Source: Heliocidaris tuberculata (taxonomy: Eukaryota; Echinodermata; Echinoidea; Camarodonta; Echinometridae). Taken from it: DNA of 64,000 nucleotides. The notes beneath the pieces were generated by a model that saw only the letters and a list, made by a program, of their open reading frames with translations, did no database searches and was not told the DNA's origin. Numbering within the stretch: the stretch's first letter is position 1; each line of letters starts with the position of its first letter. The position numbers and the translations under genes were made by a program. The DNA lies in the NCBI GenBank assembly GCA_025618425.1, contig CM046850.1, forward strand, positions 8,225,749-8,289,748, given 5' to 3'. Of this stretch, positions 1 through 11,600 are shown one piece after another.

Positions 1-1151
1 CTTCTTCTTTTCTCTTTTTCTCTCTTCTTCTTCTTCCTCCTCCTTCTCTTTGCAGTCTTGTAGGTCTGAGACTAGCATTGTATGTTTTGCTTGTGTGTAT
101 AGAGGTTGTTGTATGTTTTGCTTGTGTGTATAAAGTTTTTATGTTTGCTTGTGTGTAATAGCTAGAGTTGATGTGTCCTTTTGTCTTGAACATGAGGAGT
201 TCTATAACCTTGAGAACAGAATTATTATCCTCCTGGAGAATTACGGTTTTTATGTTTTCAATGATTTACGATTTAAGAGAAATGTGTGATGTTGTAAGAC
301 TGCCTTAGGATGTGTTTATACCTTCTTTGTGAAGACAGAATGAGCGTTTTGAAATGTTCATCTAAAACGCAGTTTCACGGGGTACGGTTTATTCTTCTTT
401 TCTCTAGGCAAATTCGGGCTCTGCAAGCTGGTTTCGCAAACCTCACTGCGTATGCTACTAGTTTATATGACGTCATATAAACGCGTTTACAAATGATTGT
501 GTGTTTATGCTTCCCCAGAAACCGTGTTTTTGGAGAAACACCAATTCAAGGAGCACCTTTTGTGAGTTTTACATCGCCGTTTTAAATCTGCAGTTATACC
601 AAAAAACTGTGGACGTAACCGTGTTTTGAACTGAATGCGTAACAAAAGGCTCATTCTGGCCTGAAAAATGGGAGCATAAACACTCCCAAAGTTAGGAGGG
701 ATGACTTTGTAATAAATTTCTCCCAACCGCTTTGTTTTTTCAATGATTGCTCTTTGAACTTTATGTCAAGCCAAAATCAGTAGTCATCTCGTTTGCATTG
801 TTGTATGAAGTATATGGAGGTGATGGAGATTGAAGTGCACATACCAAGACCTAAACAATGAAATACTAGTACACATTGTTTAGTCAAAGTCGTGATATTG
901 CATATTCCATTGCATCTTTAGTCCCACACCTCAACGCAAAACTTATTCTTCAAAGCAGCCCCCCAAATATTACATAAATTTGTCTTACCTGCAAACGGTT
1001 TATTATTATTATTAATGGTTTTATGGTGAATTGTAGTCCTCTACAGGTGATGTCTGCTTTGAATTACCACACTTTCAAATGTTTTGTTTTTTGGCAGTGC
1101 CTATGTTGTATCAAAATAATATTTCATATGAAATGCATGCGGGATATAAGG

Positions 1152-1305
1152 CAGGGCTTGACACTAACAGGTGACTGGGACACATGGGTGCCCAAAATCT
1201 ATGTCGAGACCCCCAGCTTTCAAAATTTTGACATGGGGCCCTTGCATACAAACTGTAAAACACCTCATTACAGACCTGTAATAAAAAGGTTAGTGTGGAG
1301 CCCTG
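1152..1305. mobile_element. short hAT-like MITE
   Basis: The left end CAGGGCTTGACACTAAC is mirrored at the right end by GTTAGTGTGGAGCCCTG. Terminal repeats starting CAGGG are typical of hAT elements. The interior is about 120 bp with no coding capacity. The flanking 8-mers do not match, so a target duplication has decayed or the ends are misplaced. Confidence 0.55.
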
Positions 1306-1380
1306 TATGTTAAAGGGGAATAAGTAATTGCGTGTAACACCCATTGAAAGCAAATTTCTGTATTATATATGGACAATAAA

Positions 1381-1762
1381 TCTTGAATCTTGAATCTTGA
1401 ATCTTGAAATCTTGAAATCTTGAAATCTTGAAATCTTGAAATCTTGAAATCTTGAAATCTTGCATGAAATCTTGAAATCTTGAAATCTTGAAATCTTGAA
1501 ATCTTGAAATCTTGAAATCATGAAAAATCTTGAAATCTTGAAATCTTGAAATCTTGAAATCTTGAAATCTTGAAATCTTGAAATCTTGAAATCTTGAAAT
1601 CTTGAAATCTTGAAATCTTGAAATCTTGAAATCTTGAAATCGTGAAATCGTGAAATCTTGAAATCGTGAAAAACGTGAAATCGTGAAATCGTGAAATCGT
1701 GAAATCTTGAAATCTTGAAATCTTGAAATCTTGAAATCTTGAAATCTTGAAATCTTGAATCT
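1381..1762. repeat. tandem TTGAAATC array after an AATAAA
   Basis: The array begins with three or four 7-bp units (TTGAATC), then runs as about 45 units of the 8-mer TTGAAATC with occasional variants (CGTGAAAT). It follows AATAAA at 1375-1380. Simple arrays at the 3' end of an element are typical of CR1/L2-type non-LTR retrotransposons, so this may be the tail of a dead LINE. That reading is inference. Confidence 0.8.
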
Positions 1763-4455
1763 ACTGAGAGCCAGAGAGGTGTTAATTCTGTGTTAAAATA
1801 TATGAGTTAATGCCCTTCTTGCCGCCCCAAACAGACGATAAGACCTTCTGGCTCTTAGCAGACGACATAAGAGACAGCATTGCATTCAATGTGAAACTAA
1901 TCATCACAACAGTTGAGTCTTGTCATCATTACCAATGTCATCTCTCATCACTCCCATTGTACATCAAGATCAAGATGAGCTTTAGCTGGAAACTGTCTGC
2001 TTCCACTGATCTCCACCAACCCCAAGGGGTGGCTCCAGAATGTTGTAATGATTGGGGGTCTCATTCTTAAAAGGCTGACAAGCAAGCAATAAAAAAATCC
2101 AGTGACCCGGGGTAATAATGCTTTAAGTGATTTGGTCTGTTACATTGCACCTGCTAAAACGCCGTATAAGTAACAGCTGTTATTATTATTATTATTTTTT
2201 AAAAAGTTATCAAGCCTATAAAAAGGGGGAGGAGGGGTGGTCTAGATCCCCATCACCCCCCGGCACCACCCCTGAACCCCCACCCTACCCCACCCCTTCC
2301 CTAACTCCATCCCAACAACATCCCATAATACATCTCTGTGTTTTTCAAACAGTGCAACATCTCATCCTCTTTGCGCCCCCTGTAATCTTTTGTCGATAAT
2401 GATGTTTAACAAGAAAACGTGTCGCGGGTGGTCACCCGTGAAGCTGCTTGGAACAGTTGCCTCTGATTCACAACAACGGAATGTAGAATCCCTGGAATAA
2501 CAGTGTACCCTGCCTTTGGTTTTTGTGCACACTATAGCTCTCCAACATTTCATTTGATGATCTCTTTTAGATGTTTTTATAGGAAAATGAAAACTAATTG
2601 CCTTTCCCTTACTGGACTCTGTGCATCTATGCTCATACAGGTTTTACAACTTGAGTTTTTGAGGTTTTAAATTTCTTATTTCGACTTGATGAACTCCCAA
2701 CTTTCCCATTCAGATGATTTATATTTCTGAAATATCATTTTTCCTTGTACTTCTTTTGTAGCTGGAGATGTAAAATGTGGGCCTCTGATGATGTTTTTTG
2801 CTGCCATCATAAGTTTTGTATACAATTTGTCTGTCGAGACCCGGAAGGGCATTAATTTTTATAGGCCTACTTATGCATAGAGTCAATGGCCTTCTAGTTC
2901 TCCCGCAGATGAATATAGCTCGTAATGTCAAAGTATTTTAGATATGATGCTGTTAGATAGGGATGAATGCCATAGTCATTCAGCCATTATTCTATTATTA
3001 TTGTGACTGCCTCAACTTTGCCGTACAGGGGCAAGGGCAGATCCAGGATTTTGTAAAAGGGGGTCCAATACCCCCAAATCTCTGACACCCCCCCCAAAAA
3101 AAGAAAAAAAAACAAAACAAAACAAAAACAAAAAAAACACAAACAAACCCAAAACCCCCCAAGGATATTCAGAAATAAGGGGGTCCAATTCACCCAAAAT
3201 CTCTGACAAACAAAAAAAAAAGAAGGGGGGAGGGTCCGCTCCTCTGGATCCACCCTTGATTGCATCCCCACTTTGAGACAAGTGAGATGGGGTGCTGTGT
3301 TACTTCAATGTCAAGTACAGGCAGGCATCGTGTCATTATCCAGAATTCCACCCATGCCATTTGCTTTTAAGTAAATCAAGACTTGTCATTTTACACATAA
3401 AATTGATAGGCTTGGCCATTTCCTAAAGTCTTTTTCTTGTAAAAAGGAATCAGTCTGACAGAGTTTAGTAGTAGCCTTGCTGTAAGGCATAAGGGGTTCT
3501 TTTCCTTAAATGTACTGCTTTAAGTATGACTAGGGTACAAGTCTGAGAAGGGTACAAGTCTTGACAATTCTTAACTCTTATCTCCCTCTCCCTGCCACCA
3601 CCTTCTGCCCCCTCTCTCTCCTCTTTCTACCTCTTTCTATTTCTCCTCCCCCTCTCTCTCTCTCTTATTCTCTCATCTTCTGCCCCCTCTCTCTTTCTCT
3701 CCCATTCTCTTCCATTCTTTCATAAATTTCCAGCAGAGAGAGGGAAAGTGGTTAAGACAGTGATGTAGGAAACCTATGCAAACCTGAAAAACTTTGAAAG
3801 CTGAAATTGCTGGCATGACAGCCCATTATCTGGGATAGACAGAGAGAGGAATGTCACTAACATCTTTTTAATGTTATGTTGATCATGAGTCAAGTACACA
3901 GCCCCATAGGTGATTACCCTAATTCGCTGCTACTTGGAAATCTAGCTCCATGTCATTGCTCTTCATCAGAATTCGACTGTTTTCAGATTTGATTTGAAAA
4001 CATGACAACTGTTTACTAGTTGATTTATTGTCATGACCTTTTGTTTTCTTTGCTTTTCTCCATTATTCTGATATCCACCTTCAGAACATATGTCCCTTGT
4101 ACCTCCTTTCTCTCTCTCTCTCTTTTCTACTCTTCCCCCTCTCTGTTAACTATAACAATTCTGATCCATGATTTGCATAAAATTCATTCTTTCATCCATT
4201 CTTTTTTTTTCAGTTTGGCTCTCTTCCTCTTGCTTCATCTATACCCATGAGCCAAATTCTCTCCCCTTTTCTGCCTTTCTGTCATTCCCTTTTCCCTCTC
4301 CCTCTTTCTTACGTGATTAGCACTTGCGCTTTTTTCTTGTTCTATTTCACCATCCCTCCTGTTTTCTTTTTTTGGTCATGATTAATATGTGTTCTATTGG
4401 TAACTAAATACGATCAATCCTATCATATCACTTTTCCACTTTTCTTTGACTGCAG

Positions 4456-4591
4456 GAAACTGATTCAGGGTCTGCTGGTAATAGACAGGACCAAGAGGTT
4501 AGGCTGCATGAGGGCAGGCTCCAATGACATCACAAATTCTGATTGGTTTGAATCCATCGACTGGGAGACGGTCAGACAAAGACAACTCAAG
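4456..4591 (+). CDS. PRKX: PRKX-type kinase, penultimate coding exon
   Basis: This exon codes the end of the kinase domain and the start of the AGC C-terminal extension of a cAMP-dependent-kinase-like Ser/Thr kinase. The reading is KLIQGLLVIDRTKRLG, then the ND...WF...IDWE block typical of PKA and PRKX. The acceptor (gactgcag) is at 4455 and the donor (AAG|gtgagt) at 4592. The exon enters with the last base of a split Lys codon and leaves in phase 0. PRKX phosphorylates basophilic Ser/Thr sites, can be held by PKA regulatory subunits and acts in morphogenesis (family knowledge). The catalytic loop and the rest of the kinase lie upstream of the window. Confidence 0.9.
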
Positions 4592-4694
4592 GTGAGTGAA
4601 ACACAGACCTGCAATTTGAGTTTCAAGATCGGGTTGTATGACACATGTCACGATGACAATTGCTCTGCATCAGTTTCGTACAACTGAATTCAAA

Positions 4695-4770
4695 ACTTCA
4701 ACCCAGGACCAAACACTATACCTAACCCTAAACCTAAACCTAAGCCTAAACCTAAACTAAAACCCTATTG
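4695..4770. repeat. degenerate telomere-like CCTAAA repeats
   Basis: CCTAACC, CCTAAA and CCTAAG units follow the phrase AACACTATACCTAA. The same phrase and a shorter run occur at 16558-16595, so this is part of a dispersed element and not a chromosome end. Confidence 0.5.
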
Positions 4771-5084
4771 TAAACCTCATCCCTCATCTGCCTGTATTGG
4801 CTAATATTGGGAGGGGGAGGAAATGACATGGGGAAGTGATGAAGAAACAGGTGTAAAAAAAATCTCTGACAAGCAACCCCCCCAAATTATATTTTCTACG
4901 AAAAGGAATGTCTCAAAAGTTGATGACCAGCAACAACAAAAAAAAAAAGGGGGGGGGGGTGTGCTTTCTGTGCAACCTGGAACCACCACTGCTTTGTAGG
5001 ATGATGTAAACAGTGGCAGAGACACTGAATTTTTATTTGCATTTGATTATGTGATAAACAATATTAAGCTCTTGCTTGCTCAGT

Positions 5085-5210
5085 TGACTAGTTTTGGTAT
5101 ATGTGGCAGGTCCAGTGCGGAGTCCCACAGGGCTCAACACTGGGGCCTCTCCTGTTTCAGATTTATACATGATTTATGTAATGCTTCATTGTTTTTCTTT
5201 TTTTCGTCAA
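5085..5210 (+). mobile_element. LINE reverse-transcriptase fragment in PRKX intron
   Basis: The plus strand reads VQCGVPQGSTLGPLLFQIY followed by HDL. This is the conserved GVPQGSxLGPLLF-INDL block of non-LTR retrotransposon reverse transcriptases of the CR1/jockey type. Nothing else of the RT is visible and the frame becomes low-complexity within 15 residues, so it is a dead fragment. It lies in the last PRKX intron, in gene orientation. Confidence 0.75.
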
Positions 5211-5503
5211 TATCAGTAATGTCATGCAGTCCATGACATTATGAATACTGCAGAGATGAAACAGATTAGCTTTTTGTATGAAAATTGCGATCGTCCATAG
5301 GAATTGCAGTTTTTGTAAAGAAAAAGTGCTTGTAATAAAAATCAGAGGTATGACTCATCCATAAATCTATCTATAAAGAAATATCCATTGATGTGTACAA
5401 AACTGAATGAGCACCATAACTTATAAACTTGTATCACAGCTTTATATACTGTCCTTGCATTCCGCTGTTGAATTTTTGTATCTCTTCTCATCTTCACTTC
5501 CAG

Positions 5504-5632
5504 CCTCCAATTGTTCCCAAGCTCTCCCACGCAGGTGACACAAGTAATTTTGATGATTACCCTGAAGAGGACTGGCAGTCAGCAGCATCATCCGTAAAGT
5601 CTGATGTCCTCAAGCTTTTCAAAGACTTTTGA
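5504..5632 (+). CDS. PRKX: PRKX-type kinase, last coding exon
   Basis: This exon follows the acceptor ttcacttccag in phase 0 and ends in TGA at 5630-5632. It gives PPIVPKLSHAGDTSNF, then DDYPEEDW and a C-terminal LKLFKDF. PPIVPK, GDTSNF and a YPExDW block with a final FxxF favour PRKX over PKA proper, whose tail has a DYEEEE-type block. The terminal FxxF is the hydrophobic motif that docks back on the kinase small lobe in this family. Confidence 0.93.
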   Translation, partial: PPIVPKLSHAGDTSNFDDYPEEDWQSAASSVKSDVLKLFKDF

Positions 5633-7599
5633 TGGCACCTGCCCCTGCTCAGCTCAAGATAATGCAGTTGTAACTCTTGTGGACGCTTGACTCACTTGTT
5701 GTCATTATCCCAAAGTGTCATTGACTTTATCGTTGGCTGCAGTTCTGGCAGGGTTTCTTGACAAAGTGTGGACAAGTCTTGATGGCAAACTTTGGATGTT
5801 GTGCAGGTATCCGAAAACAGAGAAAGGAAGATCCATGACAGAAACTTAGGAAAGTATGACAGTGAAAGATCTCACAGAAAAACTTTCTGTGGTAAACTTG
5901 TTGGTTGAAAACTCAGTTACGTGTTGGCAAAGCGTCATATGGAATGAACACCATTGCTAAAATCAGGAGTTTATTCACCAGGAAATACTACAGAAGAACA
6001 CATAGGATTTGTGTCCTTCAAGAATGGGAAATTGACAAAGTTAAGCTGGCTGCAGTTCTTTCTGAAAGGAAATTGTATTTGTGTCAGCAACAGTAATGTT
6101 ACAGAGGAGCCCTTGAAGAAGGATAGAATATGCTTAAGGAACCTAAAACAAGAGGATATTGCTACAGTGTCCAGAGCTCATACTGTTGAAGAGTTGTTCT
6201 GTCTGCATGTTAACTGTAAGAGCAGAAACTTTAAGATGGTTCAGTCTTCCCTGCCATTAGTTTGGAATAGTTTGACCAGTCCGTATTTGATGTTTGTTTT
6301 CTGTTTGTTAAAAAACACTAATTTTGATTTTAATCAAAATACTACTACCTAATTAATGAGCTTTTCTCAAAACTTAAGCAATGTATCCTTATGCCATCCC
6401 AAAGGAAACTTACGACAGAAAAACGAAGTTGAGATATCCAAGTTCTTCCCTCCGTTTCTGCAATAACCATCCATATTTCATACCTTGGATATAAGATATT
6501 TACTTCTGAGAAGTGTTGTCTTCCTAAAGATATTCATACCATCGCATTTTTGGAGGGTTATATTGTTAGTGACAGCTTTCTAGCTGGAGATATCCGTAAT
6601 GTTCGAAGAGTTGTAACGTGATACTGTTAAATATTCTTGGTGACCACATATATAGAAAGACCATCTGTCCATAAAGACCACTTTTTGTTTCCCTTGAACA
6701 GCATTTCTCATTTGAAATTGTATTAAAGGAAACCTGGAGAAAAAGACCTTTCTTGTTTTCCTTGAGCTGTCTTTATATGTGACCCATCACATTAAAATAA
6801 GACAGAAGTTGTAACTTTTCAAATTTTATTTTATAATTGATTCTTATAATTTGTTTATTAAGCTTTAATTTAATTTTTAAATGTTTTTTAAAAATGTTTT
6901 TTATTTGATTAATAACCATCAGTGTAGACCAATTCTAAACTGACTTATGTGTTAGTTAAAACCAGGAGAAAAAACTGAATGCTGATGGAATTTGGTAGCG
7001 TGATGTTTGTTTTTGTTTGAAAGTAATCAAAACAATAGTATGATTTGATGTAAGTCACCAAGCTGAACTTCCGTATTAATGGATGAGACTTGCCAATGTT
7101 GAACATGTAAGGTGTAATGACATCTGCATTTGCAGGAGAAATAATATTTTGATTACTAAGAACTTTCAGGCTAAAAAAATAGATGTCAGTCCTGCATGTC
7201 AAATACTTATTATTAGTCAAAGTTGTGCTGTATGTATGTGAAATTGATCAATTTATTTCCCAATAATGGAGTCACTGAATTTTAAAAACTTATTTCTTGA
7301 TAAGCACAAGATAACTCAGGATTATTATAAAATCGTGATGTCTGGCTTTAACTTAAACTATTTTAAAGAACAATATGCTCTTTCAAATAGAAATTAATTA
7401 CTATAATAAAATCAAAAGATGTTATTTAAATATACTAATGTTGAATGCAGACCTATGCAGAAATTGCTGTTGAAGTCCAGTACTTTTTTGTTCAAAGTTA
7501 TAGTACAAAACATGCATTTTGTGCATACTCATGTCACGAGAACTTTTTATGTAGTACTTCATTTGCATCTCTTCTGGGTACTAACAACTACAGATCAAA

Positions 7600-7840
7600 T
7601 GGTAGATGACCAATCAGTGCTCTGCAGTACTATAGTTAGATTAAGTCATGAAAAATCAGTTATGATAATGATATCAGATTATCTGATATTCTTATGTGAA
7701 TACAAGATGTTTACTTTAACTATCTTACCCCAGACCAGTCAGTGCTATGCAGTACTATAGTGAGATTAATTCAAGAAAAACAATTACGATTTTAGATTAT
7801 CTCATATTCTTATAAAATGTGAATACAATTTGTGTAGTTT
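7600..7840. repeat. about 124-bp tandem duplication
   Basis: Two copies share GCAGTACTATAGT, an AGATTATCT-CATATTCTTAT block and a GTGAATACAA end. They start near 7608 and 7731. The copies have diverged, so the duplication is not recent. Confidence 0.7.
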
Positions 7841-8463
7841 TTAGCTTTCTTGTCCAAGTTTACTTTTCAAGATCAGTTTTATAGTGCCATTCTACGCAAA
7901 TAGTTTTGGTTTTCAGGTGTGAGTTGTAATAATCAGGTTTTACTGCAACGGTGTGAACATACTAAATTTAATATTTTCTTTTTAATAATTTTTTTAGATT
8001 AGAAAATAGATCCTTAGAAAATAAAGGTAATTGTGTGTCTCACTTTTGAGTAACAAAATAAAGTTTAAGCTTATGAAGCCATTACAAGGAAATTTCAGAA
8101 TTCTGGTCTTTGTTTTTAAATTCAAGTCTTTCAGTCCTTCACTTTTTGGGGGGTCCTGATATTCAATAATTATTGAATACATTTTCTTTATTTGTATTTT
8201 TCTCATCTTGAAGCCCTGAAGTTTTCTTCAATTTTTTTTTCTTTCAAGATACTGACTTGTTTTTGAAATTTCTGACAAGTAAATAAACAAATTTGAAAAA
8301 GTTACAATGGATAGATGTTAATTGATTAATAGAAAATATTTTAATGAATAATGACAACAGTATGATAAAAGCCTTATGGAGGAAAATCACAACTCTAAGG
8401 ATACGCTTCTCATGTGGAACATCTCCTCAATTCTCAATTTGTGAACTCCAAGTGCGTTGATCA

Positions 8464-8469
8464 AATAAA
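8464..8469 (+). terminator. candidate PRKX polyadenylation signal
   Basis: An AATAAA hexamer 2.8 kb after the PRKX stop, with T/G-rich DNA downstream. It is chosen from several hexamers; transcript ends would decide. Confidence 0.35.
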
Positions 8470-8470
8470 G

Positions 8471-10060
8471 ACTTCATGTTGTAGTTTCTACATTTTATCT
8501 TGAATAATCATGACACATGTAGTTTATTGCTCTTTTTCATACTAATTGTTTTGAATCTGCGTCTTGGTCCCATGAATGTTTTTGAAAATAATGATTTTTA
8601 AAATCCAGTTTTCTTACAATGTAAAATTTTAAAAATTTCAGATATCAACTTTAAGTGGTTAAAGTGAGAATATCCCACTGCTGCCACTATGTCAAACAAA
8701 CATTAATGAGTCCAGGAGAATTTAGATGTAAAGTTCAACATCATAGATTATGATATTAGAAGTATAGATCCAGCAACACAACTGGCTGGGCCGGGGACCA
8801 CCATTATCAAGTACCAGCCATATGTGGTGCGCGTATAACATTCTGACTTAACTTTGTGTAACAAAGAAATTTGATACATAGAGGCACATTTATAAAATAC
8901 CTAATACTATATATTATATAGTATATAGGTATATTGTGTAAGGCTCTGAAAGGTATAATAGTGTAACAGTCTGAACTATAATACTGTATGCATTTGTCTT
9001 CCAAATAACCATGCTTCTTCTGTTACTGAACGCAATAACAGGTATCCTTGTTTTTCCATATTTAGAAAGATCATGATTAAGAGCATTATGAAGTGCAGAA
9101 AATGCTCTTAAAATCAAATACATTTCGATGTGAAGTCTTCTCCTGTGATAGATCAATCATTAAATGTTTTTAAATACATGTAAAGTGTATTTAAAACTTC
9201 CAAGCAAAGTGATCATCTTTATAGGTCTATATTAGAAGTGTGTTAAAATAGAAATGTGATTGTGAACCTCATAAATTGTTTGTGTGTTTGCTGAACAGGC
9301 AAAGGAAAACATACATGTAATTTTCAACAATGTATTAAAGAAATAATTCTCTAATTCTTTGATTGTAATATTTTGGACTGATTTTGCATCAATATTAATT
9401 AATACTAATTGTTAATCCTTCAGTGAGTCATTAAACCAACCTCACAATGGGAAGAATTAAAAGTAGTTGTGGGAATTAAGAACATGTTAATTTTCAAAGT
9501 ACTGAATAAATAATGTACATCAGGTTATGAAGGAACAATACTTAGATATCTGAGTGTTCTGACCAAGAATTGGTCTGTTTTATCCTTTGATTATGAGTAA
9601 CAGAAACTGCCATCCATAAAAGAAATGTGTTTATGATTATGTGTAAAATTGAACAGTGCTGAGAAAATATAGAGACCTAGTGAGACAATCTCAAATATAT
9701 ATCATGTGAGAAAATCGAGAAGAATATATTATTAATATTTGTATTGTATTTATTTGTGTGTGTCGAGTGCCTTATGGATTTGAAAAAAAATATAGAAGTG
9801 TTTCTTGAACGTTTTCTCAGCTATATTTGATAAATATGGTCAGATCTTGGCTGTATTAAAGTGCATTTTGAAAGGTTGTCAAAAATATTGTAGGAAAATA
9901 GACTATGTGTCACAGGTGTGGGGAGGAGAATTCAAAAAAGAGAAAAAATAATAAATATTGACTGGACTGAAGGCCAGTTTAGAAACTACTGGAAGATGGT
10001 ATGGCTTGTTTTTTGTGTTTCAATTGTTCTGCTCCCCTCCATATGTTGCCCTCATCTTTC
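8471..10060. other. intergenic, AT-rich, nothing recognised
   Basis: No exon, RNA gene or clear repeat was seen. The stretch contains only short chance ORFs and weak AT-rich inverted repeats (for example the TATATTATATAGTATA region near 8910). Confidence 0.5.
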
Positions 10061-10850
10061 TCCCCTCTCCCTCTTTAACCCTCATATCTCCCCTCCCTGA
10101 TGCCCCTTTTTTTTCCTCCTCCCCCCCCCCCCCCATGTTCCATGATAGTGCTCTCCTCTGTTGCTCTTCAAACTTTCTTCCTCTTTCCCGCTCTTGTTCT
10201 CCACTCTCCCTTTTCTCTCCCCTATTCTCCTTTCTTCTCTATTTTGCTCTTTTACCCTCCTCTCTTTCTCCCATCTCCCTTGCTATTGTCCTCTCTTTCT
10301 CCCATCTCCCTAGTACTATTGCCCTCTCTTTCTCCCATCTCCCTTACTATTTCCCTTTCTTTCTCCCATCTCTCTTACTATTGCCCTCTCTTATTCCCAT
10401 CTCCATAATACTATTGCCCTCTCTTACTCCCATCTCCCTTGCTATTTCCCTCTTTCTCCCATCTCCCTTACTATTTCCCTCTTTCTCCCATCTCCCTTAC
10501 TATTTCACTCTTTCTCCCATCTCCCTTAATATGTCCCTCTTTCTCCCATCTCCTTAATAATATCAATAATAGTGGGTTCTTGTATAGCGCACATGTCTGT
10601 CAGACTTGACACTCCTGGCACTCTTTGCCCTCTTTCTCCCATCTTCCTTACTATTGCCCTCTCTTTCACCCTCTCCCTTTCTGTTGTCCTCCCCCTTCTC
10701 CATTTCCTTTGCCCCATCTTTCCTCTGCTCTCTCCTCCCTCCCTGATGCCCCTCTCTCTCTCCCTTTTATTTTCCTTCCCTCTCCCCCTCACTATTTTGC
10801 TTATTATCTCTTTGCTCCCCTCCTTATCTGTTACTCTCCTTCTTTAAAGG
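10060..10850. repeat. pyrimidine-rich minisatellite
   Basis: Nearly pure C/T on the plus strand. Between about 10260 and 10560 it is organised as units of roughly 25-40 bp built on TCTCCCATCTCCCTTACTAT. Open frames through it (for example 10100-10408) are rich in Ser, Pro and Leu and merely reflect composition. A short non-repetitive interruption (10560-10620) splits it. Confidence 0.85.
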
Positions 10851-11208
10851 GTTATGATTTTCAAAAAAACATCACGATCTTGCAACTGGCTTACAGTACA
10901 TAATGGCAAATGCACAATTTATTCATCATGTAAAACCTTATCAAAATTTGTTAATACATGTACATAATAAGCCTCACATGAAAGACATATATCGGATCAT
11001 TTGTCTTAATGCAACCCGTTGGAGAAAGGAAGTTACGTTTACCTTCAATTCCAATAGGTTTTGAACCACATTATTCTCTGGTCTAATTCGACAATTATCA
11101 AACTAAATATTGTTTGCCGAGAGCCAGAAGGGCGTTAACCCTTAAGAAGCTGGATTAAATTAGCACCTAATGCAAATGAGTGCTTTACACTTAGGATTTC
11201 ACAGACAT

Positions 11209-11600
11209 TTAAAGATAGTGTTGAGTTCTGGTTATGCAATTCCATTTTGAAAGAAAATGTTTACAAAGCAATTGGGAATGGTTGATCATGTCTGCATAAG
11301 AATTTGTGTACACTGTGAGGTTTTGAAATCATCAAAATGTTAAGAAATTGACCAAAACTCGCTAAAAAGCACTTGCACTGCACACAGAAAAGGGTATGTG
11401 GGACTGCATACACATGCGGCATGACTGTTTGGTCAGACCACTTCAGTTGTTTCTTGTCATATTTTGAATATGAGGGCATTCAAAGAGCAATCCTTTTCAG
11501 GGGATATTGCTATTATGATATTCTTCCAAACCGACATAAAAGGAATGAGAAAGCTCACAAATCACTTTTCACCTTTCCCAGAACTCAATCTTCTCTTTAA
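11209..11600. mobile_element. MITE family with TTAAAGA-GTTGAGTTC ends
   Basis: The left end TTTAAAGATAGTGTTGAGTTC is mirrored at the right end by GAACTCAATCTTCTCTTTAA. This is a near full-length copy of about 390 bp. Related copies are at 38907-39303 and 48740-49782 (interrupted), with partial copies at 33196-33350, 34130-34305 and 40135-40296. Shared internal marks are GAAAGAAA...GCAATTGGGAA and GAGCA(A/G)TCCTTTTCAGG. No coding capacity. Confidence 0.8.

Larger units (their letters stand above)
1..4455. other. PRKX upstream intron or flanking DNA
   Basis: No exon was recognised here. The stretch before the first visible PRKX exon probably belongs to one long intron, since upstream kinase subdomains are absent. 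It holds a 20-bp direct duplication around 80-140, a short hAT-like MITE (1152-1305), an 8-bp tandem array (1381-1762), a C-rich patch (about 2240-2310), a degenerate repeat with inverted ends (about 3030-3265) and CT-rich runs (3585-3720, 4100-4140). The short ORFs have no family resemblance. Confidence 0.5.
5633..8470 (+). other. PRKX: PRKX 3' UTR (probable)
   Basis: This is an AT-rich, non-coding stretch after the PRKX stop. Several AATAAA motifs occur (about 7404, 8022, 8056, 8283). The one at 8464-8469 (AAATAAAG) is followed by T/G-rich sequence and is my preferred end. The 132-codon frame at 5954-6352 has no recognisable domain and is judged chance. An imperfect tandem duplication of about 124 bp lies at 7600-7840. 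Confidence 0.5.

Noticed and set aside
4715..4770. Chromosome end
   Set aside because: The telomere-like units are few, degenerate and internal to the PRKX gene.
5954..6352. 132-codon frame after PRKX
   Set aside because: No recognisable domain, no orthologue-like motif; best explained as chance within the PRKX 3' UTR.
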